64,000 bases of DNA from Oceanispirochaeta sp963676905 (GCA_963676905.2 CAXXVE010000001.1:4421788-4485787); one strand, 5' to 3'. Shown: positions 1-7,357, counted from the stretch's first letter. The notes: a model not told the origin generated them from the letters alone. Made by a program: numbers and translations.

Positions 1-462
1 ATCTTCATTCTGAATGATATCCTGGAAGAAGTCTCCGAAAACTATGACTATGTGGTTATAGATACGAGCCCCAATACAGGCCTGATGACAAGGTTCGCTC
101 TTATAGCAGCAGATTATGTCTTTATACCCGTCTTGCTTGAATCCTGGCCCGTGCTTGCCCTGGATCTTATCTTTTCCCTAATAGAAGGGGCGAAGAAATC
201 CCAGAAGTATATCGGGAAGAGTATAGAGCGCATTCTCATCTGCCCCAACTTCTATGTCGACAACCTGATTGTCACCAACAGTTTTCACTTTGCCTTAAGG
301 CAGGGCTACACCGAGTATCTTTCCAAGGGAGTTCTGCATCGCACGACTGAGATTTCCAAGATATTCGCCCAGCCCCTGGCCCAGTTGAAGAAAGACTCCC
401 GGCCCTATGCCGAATTCCTTAATATTGTAAATGAGCTATTGAAAGGTCAGAAGGATGTCTGA
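1..462 (+). CDS. parA: ParA-family partition ATPase, 3' part only
   Basis: The reading frame is open from the first base, so the N-terminal P-loop lies outside the window. What remains (about 153 residues) carries the hydrophobic strand ending in VIDTSPN, the Walker B-type motif of ParA/MinD ATPases, followed by the typical stretch in which a regulator position is set aside (AADYVFIPV). ParA ATPases bind DNA non-specifically and move plasmid or chromosome copies apart. The next gene starts inside the stop region (ATG at 455), as partner genes of partition operons do. The C-terminal half is less conserved, so a non-partition ParA-like ATPase cannot be excluded. Confidence 0.8.
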   Translation: MFILNDILEEVSENYDYVVIDTSPNTGLMTRFALIAADYVFIPVLLESWPVLALDLIFSLIEGAKKSQKYIGKSIERILICPNFYVDNLIVTNSFHFALRQGYTEYLSKGVLHRTTEISKIFAQPLAQLKKDSRPYAEFLNIVNELLKGQKDV

Positions 463-1141
463 TGACCTGAAGAATGCGGCTCTTAATGCGGTTCAGAGAA
501 AGAGCCGTCCTATAGATGCCCCCTCCCCTCCTCCTCAGAAGAATCTCCTCTATAAGGATTACTATGATCTGGAGACCCACGAGCCGATTCCTCTGGAGAC
601 CATTTCCAGGAGAGTCAAAAAGAGATTTGCGGACATAGATAGAAATTCCGCTTACGCCATGATGGACCTCTTCTTCATGAAAAACCAATGGGGATTCTAC
701 TCCAGGGAGGAATCCTTCAGCAGCTATGTAAAGAATGAGCTGAAGATAAGCAGAACCCATGCCTATTCCATCCTCAACAGTATCGAACTCTTAAGCCAGT
801 ACTTCAATAGCAAGGAGAAGGACCTTACCGACTTCATGACGGAGATTACCAGCTCGATTGAAGAGGTGGGTGTTAAGAAGCTTTCCATCCTGGCCAAGTT
901 GGATGATGAGCAGGAGAGGAACAATTACCTGGAACGGCTAATCAAGGGGGAGAAGATTACCGTAGACTCCCTCCTGAAAAAGGGAGGAAGGAAGAAATCG
1001 GAGAAATCGCAATCAACCATAAAGATAGAGGAAGATGCCCTCCGAATTGACGATTCAACGATTCTCACTTTTCAGACAGACGAGACAGCCCTAAGGAAAG
1101 CGGTCGAAAAAGCTGTCGCGAAATATATAAAGGCAAGATGA
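455..1141 (+). CDS. PF49/ParB-like partition partner (putative)
   Basis: This 228-residue soluble protein overlaps the parA stop by 8 bases, so the two are very probably co-translated. The N-terminus is proline-rich and basic. Around residues 85-112 there is a helix-turn-helix-like segment (SFSSYVKNELKISRTHAYS) that recalls, from memory, the central motif of the Borrelia PF49 plasmid partition family, which also follows a PF32 ParA gene. A lysine-rich linker (about 175-185) leads to a short helical tail. By position and motif it is probably the centromere-binding or adaptor protein of the partition locus. I cannot confirm the family by search, so the function is inferred. Confidence 0.5.
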   Translation: MSDDLKNAALNAVQRKSRPIDAPSPPPQKNLLYKDYYDLETHEPIPLETISRRVKKRFADIDRNSAYAMMDLFFMKNQWGFYSREESFSSYVKNELKISRTHAYSILNSIELLSQYFNSKEKDLTDFMTEITSSIEEVGVKKLSILAKLDDEQERNNYLERLIKGEKITVDSLLKKGGRKKSEKSQSTIKIEEDALRIDDSTILTFQTDETALRKAVEKAVAKYIKAR

Positions 1142-1422
1142 TGGAAGAGAGCTATATCAACCTGAATGGGCTGACGACGGAACTGGGGATTAAAAACATT
1201 CTCATGCATACACAGGTCTGGGAGCTCTACCTCTCCCACAACTTCAAGATAAGCCTTATCAGGTCCCTCGATATCCTGAGAGCTCTCATCTTGGAAATGA
1301 CGGATAAGATGCCGGTTCAGTTCTCTGTAGACCTGGGAGAAGAGATGGTAAACCTTATCGCTGATTATCGGCTCAGCGATAAGAGTATTCTAATACGTTT
1401 TGATGGAGTAAATAATGACTGA
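1138..1422 (+). CDS. hypothetical protein, partition operon
   Basis: A 94-residue protein whose ATG overlaps the previous stop (ATGA arrangement) and whose own stop overlaps the next start, so it is the third member of a tightly coupled operon. The sequence is mostly helical in appearance, with a hydrophobic middle (residues 25-55) and an acidic C-terminal half. I see no signal peptide, membrane segment or known motif and do not recognise the family. Its place between partition genes and a plasmid-type DUF6573 gene suggests a replicon-maintenance or regulatory accessory role, but nothing in the sequence proves that. Confidence 0.6.
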   Translation: MMEESYINLNGLTTELGIKNILMHTQVWELYLSHNFKISLIRSLDILRALILEMTDKMPVQFSVDLGEEMVNLIADYRLSDKSILIRFDGVNND

Positions 1423-1783
1423 TGATTGGGATGTAGTTTATAGCTATACGCGCAAACAGGCCATAGAAGATGGAGTTCTCGTGGATGTCTCTGATTTTGC
1501 CAAGGAAGAAGTCGGCTTCAAGGTCCCTGTAGCCCTCACGTCTGCCCTATATAATGGCTATATCAAGTCGGATCTACCCGGTCAGGATGAGACGGGCAGA
1601 CTCTGGGACGTACTCTGTCTCCTCGTGATGAAAGCAAAGAACTGTAAAGACAGCACCCTTTTTTATGATGTCATTTTCCAGATAACGGAGGATAAGCAGG
1701 AAACAATTAAGATCAAAGCCGTTATCAGCCCAGGGGATTCATTTGAGCCGGTCATGACGATCATGCTTTCTGAAGAAGATTGA
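1415..1783 (+). CDS. DUF6573 family protein, plasmid/ICE type
   Basis: This 122-residue protein has the pattern I associate with DUF6573. It begins with a WDVVYSYTRKQAIEDG block and continues with a VSDFAKEEVGFKVPVALT block. GRLWDVLCLL follows in the middle, and the C-terminus is a PGDSFEPVMTIMLSEED-type tail. Proteins of this shape are common on plasmids and conjugative elements of many phyla, and their role is unknown. The start codon overlaps the stop of the previous gene, so it belongs to the same operon as parA. Its presence supports a mobile or plasmid origin for the left end of the window. The family name is from memory and was not searched. Confidence 0.65.
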   Translation: MTDDWDVVYSYTRKQAIEDGVLVDVSDFAKEEVGFKVPVALTSALYNGYIKSDLPGQDETGRLWDVLCLLVMKAKNCKDSTLFYDVIFQITEDKQETIKIKAVISPGDSFEPVMTIMLSEED

Positions 1784-1832
1784 AAAGAAACAGCATAATT
1801 CTGGTTATGAAGCTAAAGATAATGGCATATGC

Positions 1833-2393
1833 ATGAAAAAAAATCAACAATTTATCCTGGTCTTCTCTGGCGGTTATCTAGATGATGGGATAATGGCTGA
1901 GGAGGTCATAAATCAGCTATTGTCAGAGCAGGAGGGGCTTGGAATCAAAGAAGTAAAATTGATAGATTCTCCTCTAGCGATTCTTCTGAATAATTATGTT
2001 CTCACCCTATCCCAGAAAAATCCCAACCTGATGAACTATGACTATTCTACTATCAAAATTACCTATGAAGAGCCTGTCGCCTTTCAGGTTAATGCAGAAC
2101 TGGATATGTTCCTGCGAAATGTCATTCTCTCTATGGAAGAACCCTGCGGAGCCCATTATGCCTACCTGGTAGAAGATGAGGGAGATCTTTCATTCCATAA
2201 TACGTCTATCGTTTCCGGATGTTCCGGTATATATGAGACAGATGATGAAGGATTCTATGAGGAAGTGATAAGTCCTGATACACTCTACAGAGCTTTCTAT
2301 AATCAGCCCCTTCAGAAAGAGGACCATGCCCTAATTGCCAAGATGCTTCTGATTGCAGATTGCCATGACTTTGAGGTGATTTGTGATTTCTGA
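1833..2393 (+). CDS. hypothetical protein, tandem paralogue 1 of 3
   Basis: A 186-residue acidic soluble protein, first of three consecutive genes that look related to each other. The shared signature is a YFFYLVE-like strand in the middle (here HYAYLVEDEGDLSFHN, about residues 107-122) and a C-terminal AKMLLIA-type ending. The N-terminus starts with a short hydrophobic strand (FILVFSGGYL). No catalytic motif is visible. I see no good ribosome binding site before the ATG, so the start is less certain than for its two successors. The stop overlaps the next start. Function unknown; neighbours suggest a plasmid-borne accessory function. Confidence 0.6.
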   Translation: MKKNQQFILVFSGGYLDDGIMAEEVINQLLSEQEGLGIKEVKLIDSPLAILLNNYVLTLSQKNPNLMNYDYSTIKITYEEPVAFQVNAELDMFLRNVILSMEEPCGAHYAYLVEDEGDLSFHNTSIVSGCSGIYETDDEGFYEEVISPDTLYRAFYNQPLQKEDHALIAKMLLIADCHDFEVICDF

Positions 2394-2949
2394 TATCTAC
2401 ATTCTTTCCATGACTCTCTATAAACCATTTCAGGATGAGGGACCCTTCTGTGACTTCGTGGAATCCAATTTCCCTTCTGCGATTAAAGACCATCTTCCCG
2501 CCTTCATGAATTTCAAATCCATAGAATACAGGCAGGATGAAGTGATCCACGCCCTTCTCAATAGCTTCATTTCAAGAATGGTATTTGATGATCTGCATGG
2601 TTTCTTGCAGCAGATGACAATGGAGTTGGGATACTTCCATCTGAGATTAGAGAGCGAGGAAGACCTGAGGTGGAGAGAACTGCCTTCTATGGAGTTTGTC
2701 TTCCAGAAGATGCATGAAGAGTATTCATTTATCACCACATACTTTTTCTATCTCACAGAATCTGGGCTGAAATCATTTGTTAAGATGTGGACCTTTGAAT
2801 CTGATGTGGAGGAAGAAGAGGAAGGAGATGAACTTGAGGATTTAGACAATTATACAGAATTAATAGATTCATACTTTTATGAAAGTGTAATTCCGGAAAG
2901 ATACCAGGCAGAAATTGCCAAGATGATGCTGGTAGAGGAGCGGTCGTGA
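2383..2949 (+). CDS. hypothetical protein, tandem paralogue 2 of 3
   Basis: A 188-residue protein starting at a GTG that lies inside the end of the previous gene; GAGGTG five bases upstream is a plausible ribosome binding site. It shares with its neighbours the YFFYLTESGLKSF segment (about residues 119-131) and the C-terminal AEIAKMMLVEE. An insert of glutamates and aspartates (about 142-160) separates the two. There is no membrane segment or known motif. The following gene starts on a GTG overlapping this stop, so the three paralogues are translationally coupled. Probably arose by tandem duplication and strong divergence. Confidence 0.6.
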   Translation: MISDIYILSMTLYKPFQDEGPFCDFVESNFPSAIKDHLPAFMNFKSIEYRQDEVIHALLNSFISRMVFDDLHGFLQQMTMELGYFHLRLESEEDLRWRELPSMEFVFQKMHEEYSFITTYFFYLTESGLKSFVKMWTFESDVEEEEEGDELEDLDNYTELIDSYFYESVIPERYQAEIAKMMLVEERS

Positions 2950-3503
2950 AAGAGACCCTCTATATCCCCATTATAATAATCAGCTCAATATATCGAAACT
3001 TCTTCATCCATCTCGCCAATGCCATAGAAGAGTTTCAAACCCCGGAAGGAGTAAAGATCATTAAGGTTTATGACTCATCAGATAGATTGATGAATTATAT
3101 CTTCACCCAGGTTGAGAATATGAACGAAGATAGAATAACCAGTCCCCATTTTAGAACTGAGCCGGAGACCATGCTGGAGATTGAATTTGAAACGGATAAG
3201 CCTATCAGATACCAGCAGCTTTCCTGGCTGGATGACCAGATAAAGGATGTCATCAGAAATTACCATGATACAGTCGGACTTTACTTCTTCTACCTTGTTG
3301 AGGGAGGAAAAAGGTTTCACTCTCCCAATTTTGCCAAGACGTATTCCGATGAGGGGATCAACTTTATTGATGATGATACTTCCGATGACATATCGGCTCT
3401 GAACGAAAAGGCCCCGTTTCTCAATTGTCTCTGGTACAATGGAGAGAAACTGATAGAAGCATTTCCCTCAGAAGTAGCAAAATACCTTTTGATATTTGGA
3501 TAA
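2946..3503 (+). CDS. hypothetical protein, tandem paralogue 3 of 3
   Basis: A 185-residue protein beginning with GTG, with GAGGAG a few bases upstream and a GTGA overlap with the previous stop. The N-terminal strand (YIPIIIISSIY) is hydrophobic but short. The family signature is present as YFFYLVEGGKRFHSPNF (about residues 113-130) and the C-terminal SEVAKYLLIFG. The function is unknown. As the last gene before the tyrosine recombinase it closes the first operon of the region. The three paralogues may form a heteromeric complex or represent an expanded family, which the sequence alone cannot settle. Confidence 0.6.
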   Translation: MKETLYIPIIIISSIYRNFFIHLANAIEEFQTPEGVKIIKVYDSSDRLMNYIFTQVENMNEDRITSPHFRTEPETMLEIEFETDKPIRYQQLSWLDDQIKDVIRNYHDTVGLYFFYLVEGGKRFHSPNFAKTYSDEGINFIDDDTSDDISALNEKAPFLNCLWYNGEKLIEAFPSEVAKYLLIFG

Positions 3504-3539
3504 GTATCCCAACACGATAAAATGACTAAGGAGGACATA

Positions 3540-4439
3540 ATGCAATATACATTTCCTGTACCTACTGAAAACAAAGAACTTGATGAGAGAGGGATTGAAC
3601 CTCAGCATATGCGTATCTCCGATGAGATAGAACGTTTCTTCCAGAGCTACAGCCCGAAGACCATGATTGCTTATCGAACGGACCTTCATGATTTCTGGAA
3701 GTTTTCCGGAAAGCCCTTTCAGAATACCAAAGAGGATGACATCCTCAGATTTGTCGATTACCTTGAAAAGAAGGGATATAAGAATTCAACTATCAACAGG
3801 AAGATAGCCGCCCTCTCCAAGATAATGTCCATATACGTCAGCAAGGGGCTGATGAATTATCACCCCATCCAGAATCTCACCGCCCTCGGAAAACTGTACA
3901 AACCGGTAGAGCCCTCCGTATCCATTAACATCACCAAGCATGATGTGGAGGCAGTTGTTTCGAACAGCAATAAGAGGATCAGTGTAATGGTCCAGTGCCT
4001 GGCTAATACGGGGATGAGGGTAAGCGAAGCGCTAAATGTAAAGAAAGAGGATCTCGAACCCTATGATACGTCCTGGATGAGAGTAAAAATTACACATGCC
4101 AAAAACGGGAAAATACGTTTCTGCTTCATATCCTACCAGATGTACCAAGCCATCAGGGAAGCCTATGATACGGATTCTCTCTATCTCTTCTCTGCGAAAT
4201 CGGGTAATCAGCTTAGCCGAACGAATGTGTATAAGATGATCAAAAGAGTCTTCCAGAAGTACACGGGCAAGGAATGCAGCCCCCATAAACTGCGTCACTT
4301 CTTTGCCACCCAGAAGATTGTCAACGAAAAGAAGGACTACAAAGCAGTCTCAACCTATTTGGGACATGCCAATGTAAGCACAACATTATCCATATATACC
4401 ACCAGCCACCTTTCTCCTGAAGAAACAGAAATAATTTAA
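3540..4439 (+). CDS. tyrosine recombinase / integrase
   Basis: A phage-type integrase of about 299 residues. The N-terminal SAM-like DNA-binding domain covers roughly residues 20-110 (core SYSPKTMIAYRTDLHDFWKF). The catalytic domain shows the box with the first arginine (NTGMRVSEAL), the lysine hairpin region (KNGKIRF), HKLRHFFATQ with the H-x-x-R, GHANVSTT with the second histidine, and IYTT carrying the nucleophilic tyrosine. I chose the ATG at 3540 because AAGGAGG lies five bases before it; an ATG at 3522 has no such site. It lacks the extra helix typical of integron integrases. It could integrate this element or resolve replicon multimers. Confidence 0.9.
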   Translation: MQYTFPVPTENKELDERGIEPQHMRISDEIERFFQSYSPKTMIAYRTDLHDFWKFSGKPFQNTKEDDILRFVDYLEKKGYKNSTINRKIAALSKIMSIYVSKGLMNYHPIQNLTALGKLYKPVEPSVSINITKHDVEAVVSNSNKRISVMVQCLANTGMRVSEALNVKKEDLEPYDTSWMRVKITHAKNGKIRFCFISYQMYQAIREAYDTDSLYLFSAKSGNQLSRTNVYKMIKRVFQKYTGKECSPHKLRHFFATQKIVNEKKDYKAVSTYLGHANVSTTLSIYTTSHLSPEETEII

Positions 4440-4454
4440 ATTTTTCCCCCAATC

Positions 4455-4541
4455 TTACCAATCCATCTCCAAGTAAGAGCGTCATAGGAAATAGAGAGCA
4501 GGAGAAATCCTGCCTCTAATAAAACTTTTAAGGAGTTATCC
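4455..4541 (+). promoter_or_regulatory. 5' leader repeat, copy A
   Basis: The TTACCAAT box is at 4455-4462 and the GCGTC box at 4479-4483. A strong hairpin follows: GCAGGA at 4498-4503, a GAAA tetraloop, and TCCTGC at 4508-4513, flanked by AGAG and CTCT that extend the stem. An AAGGAG ribosome binding site and the ATG at 4542 come next. The same order of elements recurs at 5477, 5909, 7444 (without GCGTC) and 11117, always just upstream of a small gene. It is probably a cis-acting RNA leader or shared regulatory element; I know no named family that fits. Confidence 0.55.
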
Positions 4542-4688
4542 ATGACAATTCTTACAAACAGTGAAATCGAAGTACTTTCTTCCACAGAATATCCTGATGT
4601 GGGAACCACTACTGGTAATGAACCTACCTTTCTCGAATCAATACATGATCTCGAAGATGAGCTGATCTCTGGAATCGACGTCGCTTAA
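4542..4688 (+). CDS. small acidic protein, 48 residues
   Basis: A short open frame with an excellent ribosome binding site (AAGGAGTT about eight bases before the ATG), placed directly after leader copy A. The product is rich in threonine, serine, glutamate and aspartate, has no cysteine and no hydrophobic segment, and resembles nothing I recognise. The block TTTTAAGGAGTTAT before the ATG is repeated almost exactly before the gene at 7044. This supports a real translated gene with shared expression signals. It could be a regulatory peptide, an antitoxin-like protein or a precursor peptide. Confidence 0.5.
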   Translation: MTILTNSEIEVLSSTEYPDVGTTTGNEPTFLESIHDLEDELISGIDVA

Positions 4689-4707
4689 ACATATGGAGGA
4701 GCATGAG

Positions 4708-4941
4708 ATGAAAGAGAAAGATTATGAGTATTCACCCAACTTAACGGCAGAAGAACTCGATACCATTCTTGAGGATGTTGAACGGGAAGGAGGTCTCGCT
4801 GGTCCCAAACTTACTTATGAAGAATTGATTACGTCCCTCTATGAGGAGTTTGGAGACAAAAAACCTCTTCTCGAAAAGCTTTCTATTTTTTTCTCAGAAT
4901 TTTACCAGAAGCTCCTCCGAGTGATGCGTCTTACTAAATGA
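4708..4941 (+). CDS. hypothetical small protein
   Basis: About 77 residues if translation starts at the ATG at 4708, which has GGAGG eight bases upstream; an in-frame ATG at 4693 lacks a ribosome binding site. The first half is acidic (SPNLTAEELDTILEDVERE), and the C-terminus is amphipathic and basic (FFSEFYQKLLRVMRLTK). There is no clear transmembrane segment. It follows the 48-residue gene by only 19 bases and is probably co-transcribed with it. A small acidic protein beside a second small gene is compatible with an antitoxin or adaptor, but there is no direct evidence. Confidence 0.5.
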   Translation: MKEKDYEYSPNLTAEELDTILEDVEREGGLAGPKLTYEELITSLYEEFGDKKPLLEKLSIFFSEFYQKLLRVMRLTK

Positions 4942-4965
4942 AAGCAAATATAAGAGGTGATAATT

Positions 4966-5466
4966 ATGACAGTAGAACAGTACAAACAGATGAAGAAAAA
5001 TCAGAAAGCAAAAAGAGCGGACATTATCAGAATGCATAAAAAAATTAAGCAGAAACTTATTATGGAGGCAAGAGATGAGAATAACCAGGAAATGCTTTTT
5101 AGCATTACAAACTGGAAGATTGAAAACAAACGACTCAAACTGCCTCGAAATACTTTCACCTGGAAAATCCGGGAAGCCTTTGAAGAGTTGGTTCTCAATG
5201 ATGTAGCAGCCACTGAAGGAAGCTGCGGTAATACATGCTCGATGGAAGAAGTTGATGAGCTTATTGCTGAAATGTGTGAGGTCACTGGCATAACTCCTAC
5301 TTCTTATTGTTACTTCACCAGACAGGATATTCCTGATTTCAAGAAGGGGAGCTTCTACCTTGGATGGGAAGGAGATGTTGATCTCATCAAATCCATCCTT
5401 GAGAAGAACGGATTGAACGTCATCTATGAGAATGAAAGAACAAAATTACTGATTGAAGAAAAATAA
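4966..5466 (+). CDS. hypothetical protein (166 aa), MTVE-type N-terminus
   Basis: I place the start at the ATG at 4966 (AGAGGTG lies just upstream) rather than the GTG at 4957. The protein begins MTVEQYKQMKKNQ, similar in style to other genes of this array that begin MTVEDYKKLL, MTVEEARNY and MTVSEAYIY. A basic helical N-terminal third (residues 1-40) is followed by a more globular part with three cysteines close together (GSCGNTC and EMCEV). The last third has aromatic-rich strands (YCYFTRQD, FYLGWEGD). No known domain is recognised. It is the last gene before leader copy B. Confidence 0.55.
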   Translation: MTVEQYKQMKKNQKAKRADIIRMHKKIKQKLIMEARDENNQEMLFSITNWKIENKRLKLPRNTFTWKIREAFEELVLNDVAATEGSCGNTCSMEEVDELIAEMCEVTGITPTSYCYFTRQDIPDFKKGSFYLGWEGDVDLIKSILEKNGLNVIYENERTKLLIEEK

Positions 5467-5476
5467 TTGGGGGGAC

Positions 5477-5561
5477 TTACCAATTCAGGTAAACCAGTGA
5501 GCGTCTTATATATCAACAGGGCGGAGATCCCGCCCAAACAGAAGTTATTTGGAGAGTGAAT
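5477..5561 (+). promoter_or_regulatory. 5' leader repeat, copy B
   Basis: TTACCAAT at 5477-5484, GCGTCTTATA at 5501-5510, then a very stable hairpin GGGCGG (5519-5524) with loop AGATC and CCGCCC (5530-5535), followed by AAACA and a GGAG ribosome binding site before the ATG at 5562. From GCGTC through the hairpin it is almost identical to copy C at 5909, while copies A, D and E keep the layout but use different stem sequences. Different stems with the same architecture point to selection on RNA structure. Confidence 0.6.
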
Positions 5562-5900
5562 ATGAGAAACAATAAGTCGATTAATGTGGGAACTATCTAC
5601 AAAGTGTCAGGGCATTTGACAGAGAGTATCAAAGGAATCCCAATTGCTCGAGTAAGCAAATGCAAAGGTAATTCAATGTATCTTGAACTTTATGGTGTAT
5701 CAGAGGGAACAAAAGCCGAAAAAAAGAGTCCCTCAGTCTGCGAAACGAGGCTGGGGCTTTACGCTGCAGGCTGGTGGACAAAAGAAGAAATCAATAAGTG
5801 TTCAAATGAGGGTCTTCTTAAAATAGTTAGCAGTACAGACGGGCTTGTAATAAGAGTGAATAAGATTATTTCTGTGAGAGGTGAAAATCCTACTCAATGA
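5562..5900 (+). CDS. hypothetical protein (112 aa)
   Basis: Starts at the ATG at 5562, seven bases after GGAG; a GTG six bases earlier is possible. The sequence opens with MRNNKSINVGTIYKVSG and has alternating short strands and turns, suggesting a small beta-rich domain (VGTIYKVSGHLTES, IARVSKCKGNSMYLELYG). The C-terminal strand is VIRVNKIISVRG. No catalytic motif or membrane segment can be seen. It is preceded by leader copy B and followed within nine bases by leader copy C, so each of these small genes seems to carry its own regulatory leader. Confidence 0.55.
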   Translation: MRNNKSINVGTIYKVSGHLTESIKGIPIARVSKCKGNSMYLELYGVSEGTKAEKKSPSVCETRLGLYAAGWWTKEEINKCSNEGLLKIVSSTDGLVIRVNKIISVRGENPTQ

Positions 5901-5908
5901 TCAAATAA

Positions 5909-5991
5909 TTACCAATCCAGGTAAATCGCATGGCGTCTTATATATCAACAGGGCGGAATCCCGCCCAAACATTAATTATTTGGAGGACATT
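5909..5991 (+). promoter_or_regulatory. 5' leader repeat, copy C
   Basis: TTACCAAT at 5909-5916, GCGTCTTATA from 5933, hairpin GGGCGG (5951-5956), loop AATC, CCGCCC (5961-5966), AAACA, then TGGAGGACATT before the ATG at 5992. Compared with copy B the hairpin loop is one base shorter while both stem arms are unchanged, as expected for a selected stem. The element is non-coding here: the frame that runs through it has no ribosome binding site of its own. Confidence 0.6.
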
Positions 5992-6495
5992 ATGGAATTT
6001 GAAAACATTACAGAAAATTGGACAGAGGTTATGGAAGAGAACAAGAAAAAGGTTAATAACCTGGGAGATTATCTCCGCTGGGCATTTGATGATTATTTCT
6101 GCGGTTTCTGGGCAAAACACAATATGCTTGATCTGGTAGTAGATGCACTCTGGGAAGAAGATATGGACGATGCAGAACTATACCGTTTTCTAGATGAAGA
6201 CAAACTTGAAGACATCCACACTCAGGATGTAATTGAGGAAATCGGCGAATGGTTTACAAATCTTATCGGCGAAGATGAAAATAGCTACTACTTCATGGAT
6301 GAAGGTCATGAAGAGCCCTGGGAAAATTTTAAATCAGCAACCTATGAAATTATGGAACTTTTCTCAGATCTGAATGCAACCACTCTCGAAGATCTGAATG
6401 ACAATTCTGGCTACAACTTTGAAGATGTACTGGATTCTTTTACAGTTGATATCAACGCAGCAGATGAAATCCTTTTTTCTCATCTTCCCAATTGA
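5992..6495 (+). CDS. hypothetical acidic protein (167 aa)
   Basis: The start is fixed by GGAGG five bases before the ATG at 5992; the frame extends upstream through leader C but without initiation signals. The product is strongly acidic, rich in D, E, W, Y and F, with mostly helical patterns and no cysteine cluster or hydrophobic segment. Recurrent WFTNLIGEDEN- and DLNATTLEDLND-type stretches give it the look of the small acidic proteins at 7044, 7546 and 8953, though it is longer and not clearly homologous. Acidic proteins of this kind can be antitoxins, DNA mimics or anti-restriction proteins, which is speculation here. Confidence 0.55.
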   Translation: MEFENITENWTEVMEENKKKVNNLGDYLRWAFDDYFCGFWAKHNMLDLVVDALWEEDMDDAELYRFLDEDKLEDIHTQDVIEEIGEWFTNLIGEDENSYYFMDEGHEEPWENFKSATYEIMELFSDLNATTLEDLNDNSGYNFEDVLDSFTVDINAADEILFSHLPN

Positions 6496-6496
6496 T

Positions 6497-6556
6497 TTTA
6501 CCATTTCAGTGATTTCTATGGCATTTTACAAAAAAGGGAGTGGAAAAATCACCCCT
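6497..6556 (+). promoter_or_regulatory. degenerate leader repeat (possible copy F)
   Basis: Two bases after the stop of the preceding gene lies TTTACCATTTCAG, a weak match to the TTACCAAT box, then a GGCATTTTA where other copies have GCGTCTTATA. A hairpin follows: GGG-A-GTG (6536-6542) pairs with CAC-CCC (6550-6555) with one bulged A. The gap to the next gene (ATG at 6636) is longer than in other copies because a second hairpin repeat is inserted. Confidence 0.35.
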
Positions 6557-6564
6557 AATAATAA

Positions 6565-6608
6565 CCGCATAAGGCATATTCCCGGGGACCGCAAAATATG
6601 TCTTATGC
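6565..6608. repeat. hairpin repeat with conserved loop, copy 1
   Basis: A near-perfect inverted repeat: GCATAAGGCATATT (6567-6580) pairs with AATATGTCTTATGC (6595-6608), 14 positions with one G-T pair, around a 14-base loop CCCGGGGACCGCAA. The same arrangement occurs at 11825-11869 with the loop nearly unchanged (CCCGGAAACCGCAA). Conservation of the loop as well as the stem, and location at gene boundaries in the same region, suggest a mobile or recombination-related repeat rather than a plain terminator. Confidence 0.6.
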
Positions 6609-6635
6609 AGCTAACCAATTAAGAGGAGAAAAATC

Positions 6636-6965
6636 ATGAAAGTGAAGAGAAATGCAATGACAGTTGAAGATTATAAAAAACTTCTGGATGCAGAAGGGCT
6701 TCTAATTTCGAACATTGAAGATGGATGGATCTATTGTGATCCTTACAGTTTTGAAAAGTTCGAATATGGTTGGAACGGGGAAATGTCAGTTAAGTTGGAA
6801 AATGAGTGGCGGGCACGGCTCTCTCACATCTCTGACCAGATTGATTTCAGTTATGACGAGTTCACAGATAGAGGTAATACTTATTCCACTTTTGAGTTGA
6901 GTCTATATATCAGAGAAATTGAGAAGGTTTCGCTCGGTACTTGGATTAATAACGCGATGAAGTAA
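6636..6965 (+). CDS. hypothetical protein (109 aa)
   Basis: The ATG at 6636 follows AAGAGGAG by eight bases. A second in-frame ATG at 6657 would give the MTVEDYKKLLDAEG N-terminus that resembles other members of the array. The protein is rich in aromatic residues (IEDGWIYCDPYSFEKFEYGW) and ends with a short helix. It has one cysteine and no hydrophobic segment. I do not recognise the family. It follows the first copy of the conserved-loop hairpin. Confidence 0.55.
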   Translation: MKVKRNAMTVEDYKKLLDAEGLLISNIEDGWIYCDPYSFEKFEYGWNGEMSVKLENEWRARLSHISDQIDFSYDEFTDRGNTYSTFELSLYIREIEKVSLGTWINNAMK

Positions 6966-7043
6966 AATTTTTTAGGGAATTCCAAGAATTTCCCATTTCA
7001 AAAGCATAGTTAGAATAAAGAAAATTATTTTAAGGAGTTATTT

Positions 7044-7280
7044 ATGACTGTTGAAGAAGCAAGGAATTACATTGAAGAAAATTGGAGTGACTTCATAGAG
7101 GAGTTGATTGAAGAGAATCTGGAACTCCTCCTGGAGCATGAAGGAATAAGTGAGGATGAAATTGAAGACAAATATAGCTGTTTTGATGACCTTCCTCAAG
7201 ATCTCGCCTGCTCAATTCGGGAAAGGCAAGAAACGCATGTCATGAGTAATATGGAATCTTATGCTGAGTGGTTAGCATAA
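7044..7280 (+). CDS. small acidic EENL-family protein, member 1
   Basis: A 78-residue very acidic protein with an AAGGAG ribosome binding site. It belongs to a three-member family in this window (also 7546 and 8953). The shared pattern is an aromatic residue followed by FIEELIEENLELLLEHEG (about residues 14-33), then CFDDLP (about 50), a variable helix, RQETHV and YAEWLA near the end. The predicted structure is all helical and soluble. Function unknown. The repetition of one family at this scale, interleaved with unrelated small genes, points to cargo duplication. A terminator pair follows. Confidence 0.65.
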   Translation: MTVEEARNYIEENWSDFIEELIEENLELLLEHEGISEDEIEDKYSCFDDLPQDLACSIRERQETHVMSNMESYAEWLA

Positions 7281-7314
7281 ATATACTGACACTGAATTCG
7301 TCGAAACTTAACGA

Positions 7315-7357
7315 AATGGAGAAGTCCATTTCTGGAGCCCTTCGGGGCTCCCTTTTT
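7315..7357 (+). terminator. double hairpin terminator
   Basis: AAATGGA / TCCATTT hairpin at 7315-7331 directly followed by GGAGCCC (7334-7340), TTCG loop, GGGCTCC (7345-7351) and a T run (7353-7357). It ends the transcript of the gene at 7044. The GGAGCCC/GGGCTCC stem occurs again at 10846 with a GAAA loop. Confidence 0.85.

Noticed and set aside
3522..3539. Upstream ATG of the integrase as start
   Set aside because: The ATG at 3540 has an ideal AAGGAGG site between the two codons.
5477..5991. Known riboswitch (preQ1, c-di-GMP, SAM, glutamine)
   Set aside because: None of the conserved core sequences of these classes can be matched to the leaders.
6565..6608. dif/XerCD site
   Set aside because: Only one arm resembles a Xer half-site; the second half is not present and the element is a hairpin with loop instead.
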